Below are positions 1 to 4,860 of a DNA stretch of 29,810 bases, piece after piece (position 1 is the stretch's first letter; each line of letters starts with the position of its first letter). A program made the position numbers and the translations under genes. This DNA is from a virus. Location of the stretch: the IMG/VR virus record IMGVR_UViG_3300025127_000172, positions 1 through 29,810 of that record, one strand, 5' to 3'. The notes below the pieces were generated by a model, which saw only the letters and a list, made by a program, of their open reading frames with translations, did not search any database and had not been told where the DNA came from.

Positions 1-50
1 GAAAGGCTAATTATTACCAAGAGAAGGCTATCAACAAGGTGCACCTTTGA
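1..50 (+). CDS. Possible C-terminal end of a rightward gene (partial)
   Basis: The third frame is open from the window edge and ends in TGA at 48-50, giving about 15 residues (KANYYQEKAINKVHL) that look like the amphipathic helical end of a protein. The gene would be convergent with the leftward operon that ends at 182. Frame 1 is also open to 75, so the choice rests only on residue composition. Nothing can be said about function. Confidence 0.3.
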   Translation, partial: KANYYQEKAINKVHL

Positions 51-140
51 CAACATCCATTTTATAATCTGCTAAGAAGGTATACTAAACCTACTACAAA
101 TGAGGTACGACTCTTGGTTTTTGATAGGTGCGACCTATCC

Positions 141-172
141 GAAAAATAAAGCCCAGCTTGTGCTAACTGGGC
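141..172 (-). terminator. Rho-independent terminator of the leftward operon
   Basis: Read on the minus strand, GCCCAG (172-167) pairs with CTGGGC (156-151) around a 10-nt loop and is followed at once by the T-rich run TTTATTTTT (150-141 region). It sits about 10 nt past the stop of the last leftward gene. On the plus strand the same hairpin lacks a T-run. A second perfect hairpin, GATAGGT/ACCTATC with a 3-nt loop (123-139), lies just beyond. It has no T-run on either side and may be a backup or processing structure. Confidence 0.75.
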
Positions 173-181
173 TGAATAAAC

Positions 182-268
182 TTATACTAACCACCATAAG
201 AATCGTACTATCAGTAAAATAAAGACTATGCACAAATAGCCTGTTAGGACATCTTCTAAGAAGTCCAT
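182..268 (-). CDS. 28-residue single-span membrane protein
   Basis: ATG at 268-266, TAA at 184-182. The protein begins with an acidic stretch (MDFLEDVLTGY) followed by about 16 strongly hydrophobic residues (CIVFILLIVRFLWWLV), so it is predicted to be a one-pass membrane peptide. Its start overlaps the end of the upstream 46-codon gene by 13 nt in another frame, which suggests translational coupling. A weak AAGGCGA lies about 9 nt upstream. The terminator follows directly, so it would be the last gene of the leftward operon. Function is unknown. Phage micro-membrane proteins of this kind include inhibitors of host functions and accessory lysis factors, but nothing here assigns either role. 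Main doubt: the short length means an open frame could arise by chance. Confidence 0.5.
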   Translation of the reverse strand: MDFLEDVLTGYLCIVFILLIVRFLWWLV

Positions 269-396
269 GTTCTTCGCCTTGCCTCATGCAAAGCCATCTT
301 TTCCGTTGGGAACTCGTCCCTACTAATTCCTATCGTACAACCAGACAAATTTACTTTAAAGACATACCACTCAGTTGTTGTCATTAATAGTGTCAT
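256..396 (-). CDS. 46-residue hypothetical protein
   Basis: I start it at ATG 396-394 because AAGGAG lies 6 nt upstream, inside the end of the preceding gene. A second in-frame ATG at 384 gives 42 residues but has a poorly placed ribosome site. It ends in TAG at 258-256. The protein is basic at the C-terminus (EARRRTWTS) and has a plausible globular N-terminus (TEWYVFKVNLSG). It overlaps the 75-codon gene by 26 nt and the 28-codon gene by 13 nt, so the three are probably translated as a coupled unit. I do not recognise a family. The good ribosome site, overlap pattern and normal amino-acid composition support a real gene. Confidence 0.6.
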   Translation of the reverse strand: MTLLMTTTEWYVFKVNLSGCTIGISRDEFPTEKMALHEARRRTWTS

Positions 397-598
397 CACT
401 TACTCCTTGTTCTTTTAATAGTTTAATTACATCACTATAACCTTCTTCAACTCCTCGTAGGAATCCAAGATGGTTCATGTCCTCTAAAGAGTATCTATCA
501 AATCCCCATCCATCTCCATCGCCTTCCATATTGAACCTGTTATACTCTTTGTTAGCCTTTTCTTTTAGCTCTACTAACGCTTTTAATAAACTTTCCAT
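371..598 (-). CDS. 75-residue acidic hypothetical protein
   Basis: Starts at ATG 598 with AAGGAG 5 nt upstream and ends at TGA 373-371. The N-terminal half is charged and helical (LLKALVELKEKANKEYNRF), the middle is a Gly/Asp-rich turn (EGDGDGWGF), and the C-terminal part is again helical. The residues from YNRFNMEGDGDGW to GFLRGVEEGY resemble many small uncharacterised phage proteins, but I cannot name a family. It is the second gene of the leftward operon, 103 nt after the 123-residue gene, with a weak hairpin between them. No catalytic motif, signal peptide or membrane segment is visible. Confidence 0.75.
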   Translation of the reverse strand: MESLLKALVELKEKANKEYNRFNMEGDGDGWGFDRYSLEDMNHLGFLRGVEEGYSDVIKLLKEQGVSDDTINDNN

Positions 599-659
599 TT
601 TATCTCCTTAACTCTTAAAGTTTTCATGTTTTAGGTACAGTAACACAAAGGCAATGCAT

Positions 660-693
660 GGATTAAAGGGAACTCATGTGAGTCCCCTTATCC
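660..693 (-). terminator. Hairpin between leftward genes; weak terminator or processing site
   Basis: GGAT (660-663) and ATCC (690-693) flank a second stem of GGGAACTC against GAGTCCCC with one mismatch and a 4-nt loop. It lies just after the stop of the 702-1073 gene. On the minus strand it is followed by a broken T-stretch (TTTAATCC), not a real U-run. It may therefore only attenuate transcription or protect an RNA end, setting a different level for the downstream genes. Confidence 0.4.
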
Positions 694-701
694 ATTACCG
701 A

Positions 702-1073
702 TTAGTTGGAGTTATGCTGTGCCTCCATGATTGCCTTGAATCGACCTCTTGCGATGCTGGAACGCTCAACTGTAGTCAATGCATCCTCCTTATCCTTATG
801 GACAATGTATTTGACCTGTGGGCTGTATGCATCGCTGTTGTTAGCATTCCCAACGACTGGCTCTGAACGATTAGTCCATTGCATATCATCAGCCCAAGCA
901 GTAAGCTCTTGTTTCACAGCAGTCTCTAGCTGAAGATTGCCCTCTGGTGCATAACCAGTGATACGAGTACACTTAGGTAACTCTTTGAGCTGTTCATCAG
1001 TAATGGCATCTGCTGTACCATTTAGCTTAACAATAGGTTTCTCACTACCTTTCTTATAAAACATTAGTGTCAT
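702..1073 (-). CDS. 123-residue hypothetical protein
   Basis: ATG at 1073 is preceded by AAGGAG 7 nt upstream, and the gene ends at TAA 704-702. It is the first gene of the leftward operon. The protein is mixed alpha/beta in composition, with a charged C-terminal segment (HKDKEDALTTVERSSIARGR) likely to be helical. No signal peptide, membrane segment or recognisable enzyme motif is present. It is transcribed away from the packaging and structural genes, so it is probably expressed at another time, but its role is unknown. The region 1074-1310 upstream holds repeats and hairpins that could control it. Confidence 0.75.
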   Translation of the reverse strand: MTLMFYKKGSEKPIVKLNGTADAITDEQLKELPKCTRITGYAPEGNLQLETAVKQELTAWADDMQWTNRSEPVVGNANNSDAYSPQVKYIVHKDKEDALTTVERSSIARGRFKAIMEAQHNSN

Positions 1074-1102
1074 TATTCACTCCTTATTAGTTATTTAATG
1101 TG

Positions 1103-1124
1103 TTAACTGTTATCTATTAACTGT
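1103..1124. repeat. Direct repeat TTAACTGT in the leader of the leftward operon
   Basis: Two exact copies of TTAACTGT occur at 1103-1110 and 1117-1124, a 14-bp period, about 30-50 nt upstream of the leftward start at 1073. A related ACAGTTGAG lies at 1132-1140. Such tandem 8-mers one and a third turns apart could be regulator half-sites, or may just be AT-rich chance. No convincing -10/-35 pair could be placed here. Confidence 0.35.
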
Positions 1125-1139
1125 AAGGGACACAGTTGA

Positions 1140-1215
1140 GTTGGTAGCTGTGCTGGGTGCAACCAAACGAGTTTTTTCAACGAGTTTGCACCCCACAGCC
1201 AACCAACCTGTGGGG
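1140..1215. promoter_or_regulatory. Nested, mutually exclusive GC-rich hairpins in the divergent intergenic region
   Basis: Hairpin A is long and slightly imperfect: GTTGG, CTGTG and GGGTGCAA (1140-1162) pair with TTGCACCC, CACAG and CCAAC (1186-1203), with a loop that contains AACTCGTT-type repeats in inverted and direct form. Hairpin B is perfect: CCCCACAG (1191-1198) pairs with CTGTGGGG (1208-1215) over a 9-nt loop. The segment 1191-1198 is shared, so only one can form at a time. A third G-rich/C-rich pairing (GGGTG near 1215 with CACCC near 1235) is possible. No T-run follows on either strand, so this is not a simple terminator. It may be an RNA switch, a DNA binding site or a replication or packaging structure. 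Confidence 0.5.
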
Positions 1216-1274
1216 GGTGGCAAGTGGATATATCACCCACACCCATTCTAAGCCTAATTTTCAAAATTCCCCCA

Positions 1275-1303
1275 TTGTGATACCCCCATACGCCTGTTTT
1301 AGT
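1275..1303 (+). promoter_or_regulatory. Weak candidate promoter for a leaderless transcript
   Basis: TTGTGA (1275-1280) and TTTAGT (1298-1303) are spaced by 17 bp and each match 4 of 6 sigma70 consensus bases. Transcription from here would begin almost exactly at ATG 1311, and that gene has no ribosome binding site, which fits a leaderless mRNA. The match is weak and could be chance. Confidence 0.25.
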
Positions 1304-1310
1304 ATTGCCT

Positions 1311-1505
1311 ATGAAGTTTGAACGATGGAATAAGGATACAAATAAGTTTGAACTGGTTGAATTATCACCAGAAGAGTTTGAAGAACTCCTGGCTGGTTTT
1401 TCTATTGCAGAATGTGAATGCCTTATCGAAGACAGAATAGAGGCTATGGTAACGGAAGTAAGGCTTATTTTAGACGAAAACAAATTTTTTTACAAATATG
1501 ATTAA
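1311..1505 (+). CDS. 64-residue acidic hypothetical protein
   Basis: I use ATG 1311; an upstream in-frame TTG at 1305 adds two residues. No Shine-Dalgarno sequence is visible before either. The protein is strongly acidic and helical in its middle (ELSPEEFEELLAGF) and ends in an aromatic, charged tail (ENKFFYKYD). No family is recognised. It is flanked upstream by the hairpin region and downstream by the CTACAGTA repeat cluster. It could be a small regulator acting on these sites, but that is only suggested by position. The opposite strand is also open here, but that frame has a Ser/Pro-rich, unlikely product. Confidence 0.6.
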   Translation: MKFERWNKDTNKFELVELSPEEFEELLAGFSIAECECLIEDRIEAMVTEVRLILDENKFFYKYD

Positions 1506-1512
1506 AAAAGTG

Positions 1513-1543
1513 TTGACAAACCCCCTATTACAGTTGTTTTTTA
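1513..1543 (+). promoter_or_regulatory. Consensus -35 box upstream of the late operon
   Basis: A perfect TTGACA occurs at 1513-1518, just after the stop of the 64-residue gene. The expected -10 position (about 1536-1542) holds only GTTTTTT, so the -10 is poor. The initiation point would fall on the first palindrome of the repeat cluster. This could be a promoter that needs an activator or is blocked by a repressor bound to the repeats. Confidence 0.35.
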
Positions 1544-1629
1544 ACAGTAGTAGTACTACTACAGTAATGTTAGACTGTTATATATATATACACTACTGTA
1601 ATGTAGACTACAGTAGTAGTACTACAGTA
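1544..1629. repeat. CTACAGTA palindrome/direct-repeat cluster with TA-rich core
   Basis: The 16-bp perfect palindrome GTAGTAGTACTACTAC lies at 1547-1562. A shorter version, GTAGTACTAC, lies at 1616-1625. The 16-mer ACAGTAGTAGTACTAC occurs at both 1544 and 1610, 66 bp apart. ACTACAGTAATGTTAGACT (1557-1576 region) recurs as ACTACTGTAATGTAGACT at 1592-1609. ACTACTGTA (1592-1600) and TACAGTAGT (1609-1617) form an inverted repeat. CTACAGTA occurs three times, the last ending on the A of the ATG at 1629. Between the two halves lies an alternating TA tract (1579-1590). The layout resembles an operator array or replication origin. It could also be the small-terminase recognition site, since terS is about 450 bp downstream. 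Confidence 0.75.
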
Positions 1630-1916
1630 TGAAGGTCACCTTCAAACAGGGAAGAAAACACCCCAAAGACAAGATAGTCTTGTATAATAATGTCCCCATG
1701 ACGTTTTATGACTGGATATTGATGGGATTACAGTTTTTTAAGAATGAGGACAACATTTATCCCCCACCAGCACAAGGTGGTAAGTATTTATTAAAAGCTT
1801 TAATAGAGATATGCCTTAAAGGACATATGGATACTGAAACCTTAAACCGATACAAGATACCAATACCACCCAATGAAAGCCATAGCCACCCTAATAAGCC
1901 TGTTAGTCCTCTCTGA
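1629..1916 (+). CDS. 95-residue hypothetical protein, first gene of the late operon
   Basis: ATG 1629 lies at the very edge of the repeat cluster and has no Shine-Dalgarno sequence, so a protein bound to the last repeat would cover the start codon. The N-terminus is basic (KQGRKHPKDK). The middle is hydrophobic and aromatic (FYDWILMGLQFF) without being a clear membrane span, and the C-terminus is Pro/His-rich and looks disordered. No family is recognised. The last 44 nt overlap the next gene in another frame. Its position ahead of the terminase genes suggests a packaging-associated or regulatory role, which remains inference. Confidence 0.6.
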   Translation: MKVTFKQGRKHPKDKIVLYNNVPMTFYDWILMGLQFFKNEDNIYPPPAQGGKYLLKALIEICLKGHMDTETLNRYKIPIPPNESHSHPNKPVSPL

Positions 1917-2106
1917 ATGTAATGAATACACCATTGGAGGCTACGAATTTGACCAAGAAAGAGAGTTTATATCTATTTACGACCAAGATTCAACAATACA
2001 TACGTACAAATACATTGAACTGGGCGAAGAAAACTTCTGCCTAGAGCATTGGAAGTATGAAACAGTAACTAAAAATGGATTACATAACAAGAAAACTGAA
2101 GATTAA
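1873..2106 (+). CDS. 77-residue secreted or lipoprotein-like protein
   Basis: Starts at ATG 1873 inside the end of the preceding gene and overlaps the small-terminase gene by 32 nt. The N-terminus (MKAIATLISLLVLSEC) has one Lys, a hydrophobic stretch and a Cys at residue 16, like a lipoprotein signal, but Glu at -1 departs from the usual lipobox. The remainder is acidic and Tyr-rich (YTIGGYEFDQE, HTYKYIELGEE) and probably beta-rich. Small exported phage lipoproteins of families such as T5 Llp block receptors against superinfection. The resemblance here is only in overall form, and membrane retention without processing is equally possible. No ribosome binding site is evident, which suggests translation coupled to the upstream gene. 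Confidence 0.6.
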   Translation: MKAIATLISLLVLSECNEYTIGGYEFDQEREFISIYDQDSTIHTYKYIELGEENFCLEHWKYETVTKNGLHNKKTED

Positions 2107-2833
2107 CGATTGGCAAGATGTTACATACCTTGTTATGACGGAAAAAGAGGCAAAAGACAAGGATTTGGAATATGTTCATTGGAAAGATGCCCAAAAAGGG
2201 GATTTATGCCTTTCAGATGACGGATATGTAACCAATTGTATAGATAGAAAGCAATATAAGAATGCTGAACAGGTAATAACGCCATATGGTAGAATGTGGA
2301 TTAGTAAACGAGCTAAGCTTTTGTACGAACCTCATCGAAATACAGGCGAATATTCTCAATGTGGCACTCTGACATGGGAAGAACGAGAAAGTCGCACTAC
2401 ACGTACAAAAAACGCTGTAAATCTATATGTACAGATGATGATGCAGACTGGAAAAATAGACTGGTATCAATTAGGTAAAGTATATAGGGCTGACCAACAA
2501 TCCCCAGATGCAACAGTAAAAAGATTATTTAAAACAGAGAAGGTGAAATTAATGGTTGACCAGAAAATTCAAGACTATTTAGATGAAAGAGACATGAATC
2601 AAGGAGATGTGCTTGATATTATCTCTGAAGCTATTGAATTAGCCAAGAATAACGGAGACCCTAGCAATATGCTACGTGGTGCAGAGCAATATATACGAAT
2701 TATGGATATGTTGCCCTCTAAAAACACACAAACAGATACACTACAAATTGATGTAACAAAAAAGATACTAGACGAGATAGAAACAGAAGAATCACGTCAG
2801 TTAACGCTTGAAAGGAAAACGGATGAAGTATGA
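2075..2833 (+). CDS. terS: Putative terminase small subunit with an extra N-terminal module
   Basis: Small terminase recognises phage DNA and loads it onto the large subunit for packaging. Residues about 108-210 fit the family layout: a helical segment with a helix-turn-helix-like stretch (QLGKVYRADQQSPDATVKRLF), then a central oligomerisation helix ending in a pattern typical of these proteins (ISEAIELAKNNGD... LRGAEQYIRIM). The C-terminus (about 215-252) is charged and could contact TerL. The first 100 residues are a separate Trp/Asp-rich module (YVHWKDAQKGDLCLSDDGY) not normally part of small terminases. It lies two genes upstream of the large subunit, as expected. Identification rests on position and pattern rather than an invariant motif. 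Confidence 0.65.
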   Translation: MDYITRKLKINDWQDVTYLVMTEKEAKDKDLEYVHWKDAQKGDLCLSDDGYVTNCIDRKQYKNAEQVITPYGRMWISKRAKLLYEPHRNTGEYSQCGTLTWEERESRTTRTKNAVNLYVQMMMQTGKIDWYQLGKVYRADQQSPDATVKRLFKTEKVKLMVDQKIQDYLDERDMNQGDVLDIISEAIELAKNNGDPSNMLRGAEQYIRIMDMLPSKNTQTDTLQIDVTKKILDEIETEESRQLTLERKTDEV

Positions 2834-3021
2834 AGTTGGTAATCGAAAAAGAAAAGCAAAGACCAAACCCAAAAGAAAAAAGACACGTAATAGTCGAAGC
2901 AAATCCAAAAGATATTAAAAAGCTTGAGTCATTTATACGTGTAATGCAAGATGTGGCAGAAGATATGGGTTTACACGCCTATCCAGACACAACTGAGTAT
3001 TTAATGGGTGCAGACTATTGA
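2830..3021 (+). CDS. 63-residue basic hypothetical protein
   Basis: Starts at ATG 2830 with an ATGA overlap on the terS stop, so it is probably made by translational reinitiation. It is Lys-rich at the N-terminus (MKLVIEKEKQRPNPKEKRH), followed by a predicted beta strand and a helix (PKDIKKLESFIRVMQDVAEDMG). No signal or membrane segment is visible and no family is recognised. Its place between the two terminase subunits suggests a DNA-packaging accessory role, but the sequence does not show this directly. Confidence 0.65.
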   Translation: MKLVIEKEKQRPNPKEKRHVIVEANPKDIKKLESFIRVMQDVAEDMGLHAYPDTTEYLMGADY

Positions 3022-3338
3022 AAAAAGGCATTTATATATTTTTTGCCTTATCGCTGTTTACTTGCCAGGAAATAATTGTAGAAAAAGAAGAAATACCTTT
3101 TGAAATATATTATTCTTCAGTTAGTGTATGCGATTGCTATAAAAGTGGAATGTCTGTGTTAACTGGTCTTCTTAGAACAGAAAACAATAGTTATAGAACA
3201 TTGTTTCAAGAATTACGTATGAATTGTTTAACAAAGTATGGTACACAGTTATTTACCCCATCGTTATGCAATTTTCCAGATAGTCTTCAAATGCTACAAG
3301 ATAGTTTATATATGTTAGGAATTGATATTAATGGATAA
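3018..3338 (+). CDS. 106-residue lipoprotein-like exported protein
   Basis: Likely starts at TTG 3018, which overlaps the previous stop (TTGA). No good in-frame ATG exists before residue 45. The N-terminus (MKKGIYIFFALSLFTCQ) is a classic short signal: two Lys, ten hydrophobic residues, then Cys16. Leu at -3 fits a lipobox, but Thr at -1 is unusual. The mature part has six Cys including CDC and starts with an acidic stretch (VEKEEIPFEIYY). Several Cys suggest a disulphide-bonded exported protein. It is the second such protein in the packaging operon (see 1873-2106). A superinfection-exclusion or host-envelope role is possible but unproven; spanin subunits seem less likely given the distance from the lysis genes. 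Confidence 0.6.
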   Translation: MKKGIYIFFALSLFTCQEIIVEKEEIPFEIYYSSVSVCDCYKSGMSVLTGLLRTENNSYRTLFQELRMNCLTKYGTQLFTPSLCNFPDSLQMLQDSLYMLGIDING

Positions 3339-4815
3339 AAGAGAACATAAGGATATTCTTCAGAAGTTACGTGCAGATATGATGTTATTTGGAAAAGTAT
3401 GCATTCCCAATATGTTTTCTGCAAAATCACCAGACTTTCACTATGACTTAGCAAAACATATTACTGATTATAGCAATAAGCAGATAAATATTATTGCTCC
3501 AAGAGGTCATGCTAAATCTTCTATAGTAGGTGGTATTTTGCCTATGCATCATCTTATGTTTGGAGAAGGGAAAAAATTAATTGTTTTATGCTCCAGAACC
3601 CAAGACCACGCTGTTAAACTGTTAGGATTAATTAAAGATACGCTGGATTATAGCGAATCCATGAGACAGTTGTTTGGGTATTGGGGGTCTCATTCAGCTA
3701 AAAGCTGGGCAAAGACAGAAATTGAACTGAAGGATGGGTCTATGGTGCTGTGCAAAGGGACAGGTCAGCAGTTAAGAGGAATAAAAATAGGGAACCAGAG
3801 ACCTACGCTCATCATCGTAGATGACCCAGAGGATGAAAATAATACCAAAACAGCCGAGGCGATGGAGTCGAATTTAAGATGGTTGCTACAATCGGCTGTT
3901 CCTTCAGTAGACCCACGTAAAGGTAGATTGATTATCATTGGAACACCACAACATGAAAGATGTATGGTAGAAACCTTAAAAGAAATGAAGGGATGGAAGA
4001 ATCTGGAATACAAACCAGACATGAATAAGGGAGTTGCTTTATGGGAAGATTGGTGGTCTATTAAGAAATTAAAAGAAAAAATGGCTGAATTGGAGTCTAT
4101 TAACAGGTTATCTGTATTCTATCGAGAGTATATGTGTGAGATTGTTGGAGATGAAGACCAGTTGTTTAAAGCAGATGACTTTAGGTGGTATAAAGGGGAA
4201 GTGCATTTGGATAGTCAACGCCAAGCGTATATAAACATGACAGAACCAGAGCAAAGGCAAATCCCTATAAATATTTTCACAGGAGTAGACCCAGCGAGTT
4301 CTACGAAACAGACAGCAGATTATAGTGTGATATTCAATATTGGTGTGGATGCAGACGGAAATCGGTATGTATTGCCTTATTATAGGAAAAGGGCTACTCC
4401 TTTGAATTTAGCAGAGGCTATTGTAGATAACTTTAGAAAGTATCGTTCACAAAAAACTCGAATTGAAAGCGTAGGATATCAAGAGATGCTACGTGAATAT
4501 GTGATTAAAAGGTGCGAACAAGAGAATTTGTTCATTCCTGGCTTAAATGTAAAAGAAAATCCCAGAACCAATAAGTCACGTAGACTGGAATCACTTCAAC
4601 CTATCTTCGCAAGAGGTCAAGTCCACATGGACAGGAATATGCAAGATTTGGTTAATGAACTACTATTATTTCCAAGAGGAAAGCACGATGACCTTTTGGA
4701 TGGTTTTTATTACGCCAATAAAGGATGTTATGAACCTCATCACGAAACACAGGAAGAACAAAAACACGTATTAGGCATGAATATGAGAAAGGTTGTGGAT
4801 TGGATGACAGCTTAG
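3331..4815 (+). CDS. terL: Terminase large subunit (ATPase and nuclease)
   Basis: The packaging motor protein translocates DNA into the prohead and cuts it. I start at ATG 3331 with AGGA 10 nt upstream, rather than TTG 3322; this gives 494 residues, a normal length. The Walker A-type loop APRGHAKS lies at about 56-63, Walker B LIIVDDPED at 160-168 and the coupling motif IIIGTP at 201-206. The C-terminal RNase H-like nuclease shows GVDPAS (Asp320), RIES (Glu379) and HDD (453-454), the three acidic metal ligands. The family is that of phage terminases with a TIGR01630-type C-terminal domain. Its start overlaps the upstream gene by 8 nt, so it is part of the same transcript. Identification is secure from the motifs alone. 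Confidence 0.96.
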   Translation: MDKREHKDILQKLRADMMLFGKVCIPNMFSAKSPDFHYDLAKHITDYSNKQINIIAPRGHAKSSIVGGILPMHHLMFGEGKKLIVLCSRTQDHAVKLLGLIKDTLDYSESMRQLFGYWGSHSAKSWAKTEIELKDGSMVLCKGTGQQLRGIKIGNQRPTLIIVDDPEDENNTKTAEAMESNLRWLLQSAVPSVDPRKGRLIIIGTPQHERCMVETLKEMKGWKNLEYKPDMNKGVALWEDWWSIKKLKEKMAELESINRLSVFYREYMCEIVGDEDQLFKADDFRWYKGEVHLDSQRQAYINMTEPEQRQIPINIFTGVDPASSTKQTADYSVIFNIGVDADGNRYVLPYYRKRATPLNLAEAIVDNFRKYRSQKTRIESVGYQEMLREYVIKRCEQENLFIPGLNVKENPRTNKSRRLESLQPIFARGQVHMDRNMQDLVNELLLFPRGKHDDLLDGFYYANKGCYEPHHETQEEQKHVLGMNMRKVVDWMTA

Positions 4816-4860
4816 TGTTGCGACACCCCCTGTCCTCTGGGATATCTTTCGTGCAATTTT

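Noticed and set aside
1103-1483. Leftward open frame of 126 codons opposite the 64-residue gene
   Set aside because: No ribosome site, Ser/Pro/His-rich product and passage through the hairpin region; it looks like the complement of the rightward gene and non-coding sequence.
4816-4860. Gap before the portal gene as a terminator or cos-type site
   Set aside because: Only a 4-bp GTGT/ACAC stem and a C-rich stretch are present; no T-run, symmetric site or repeats support a specific role.
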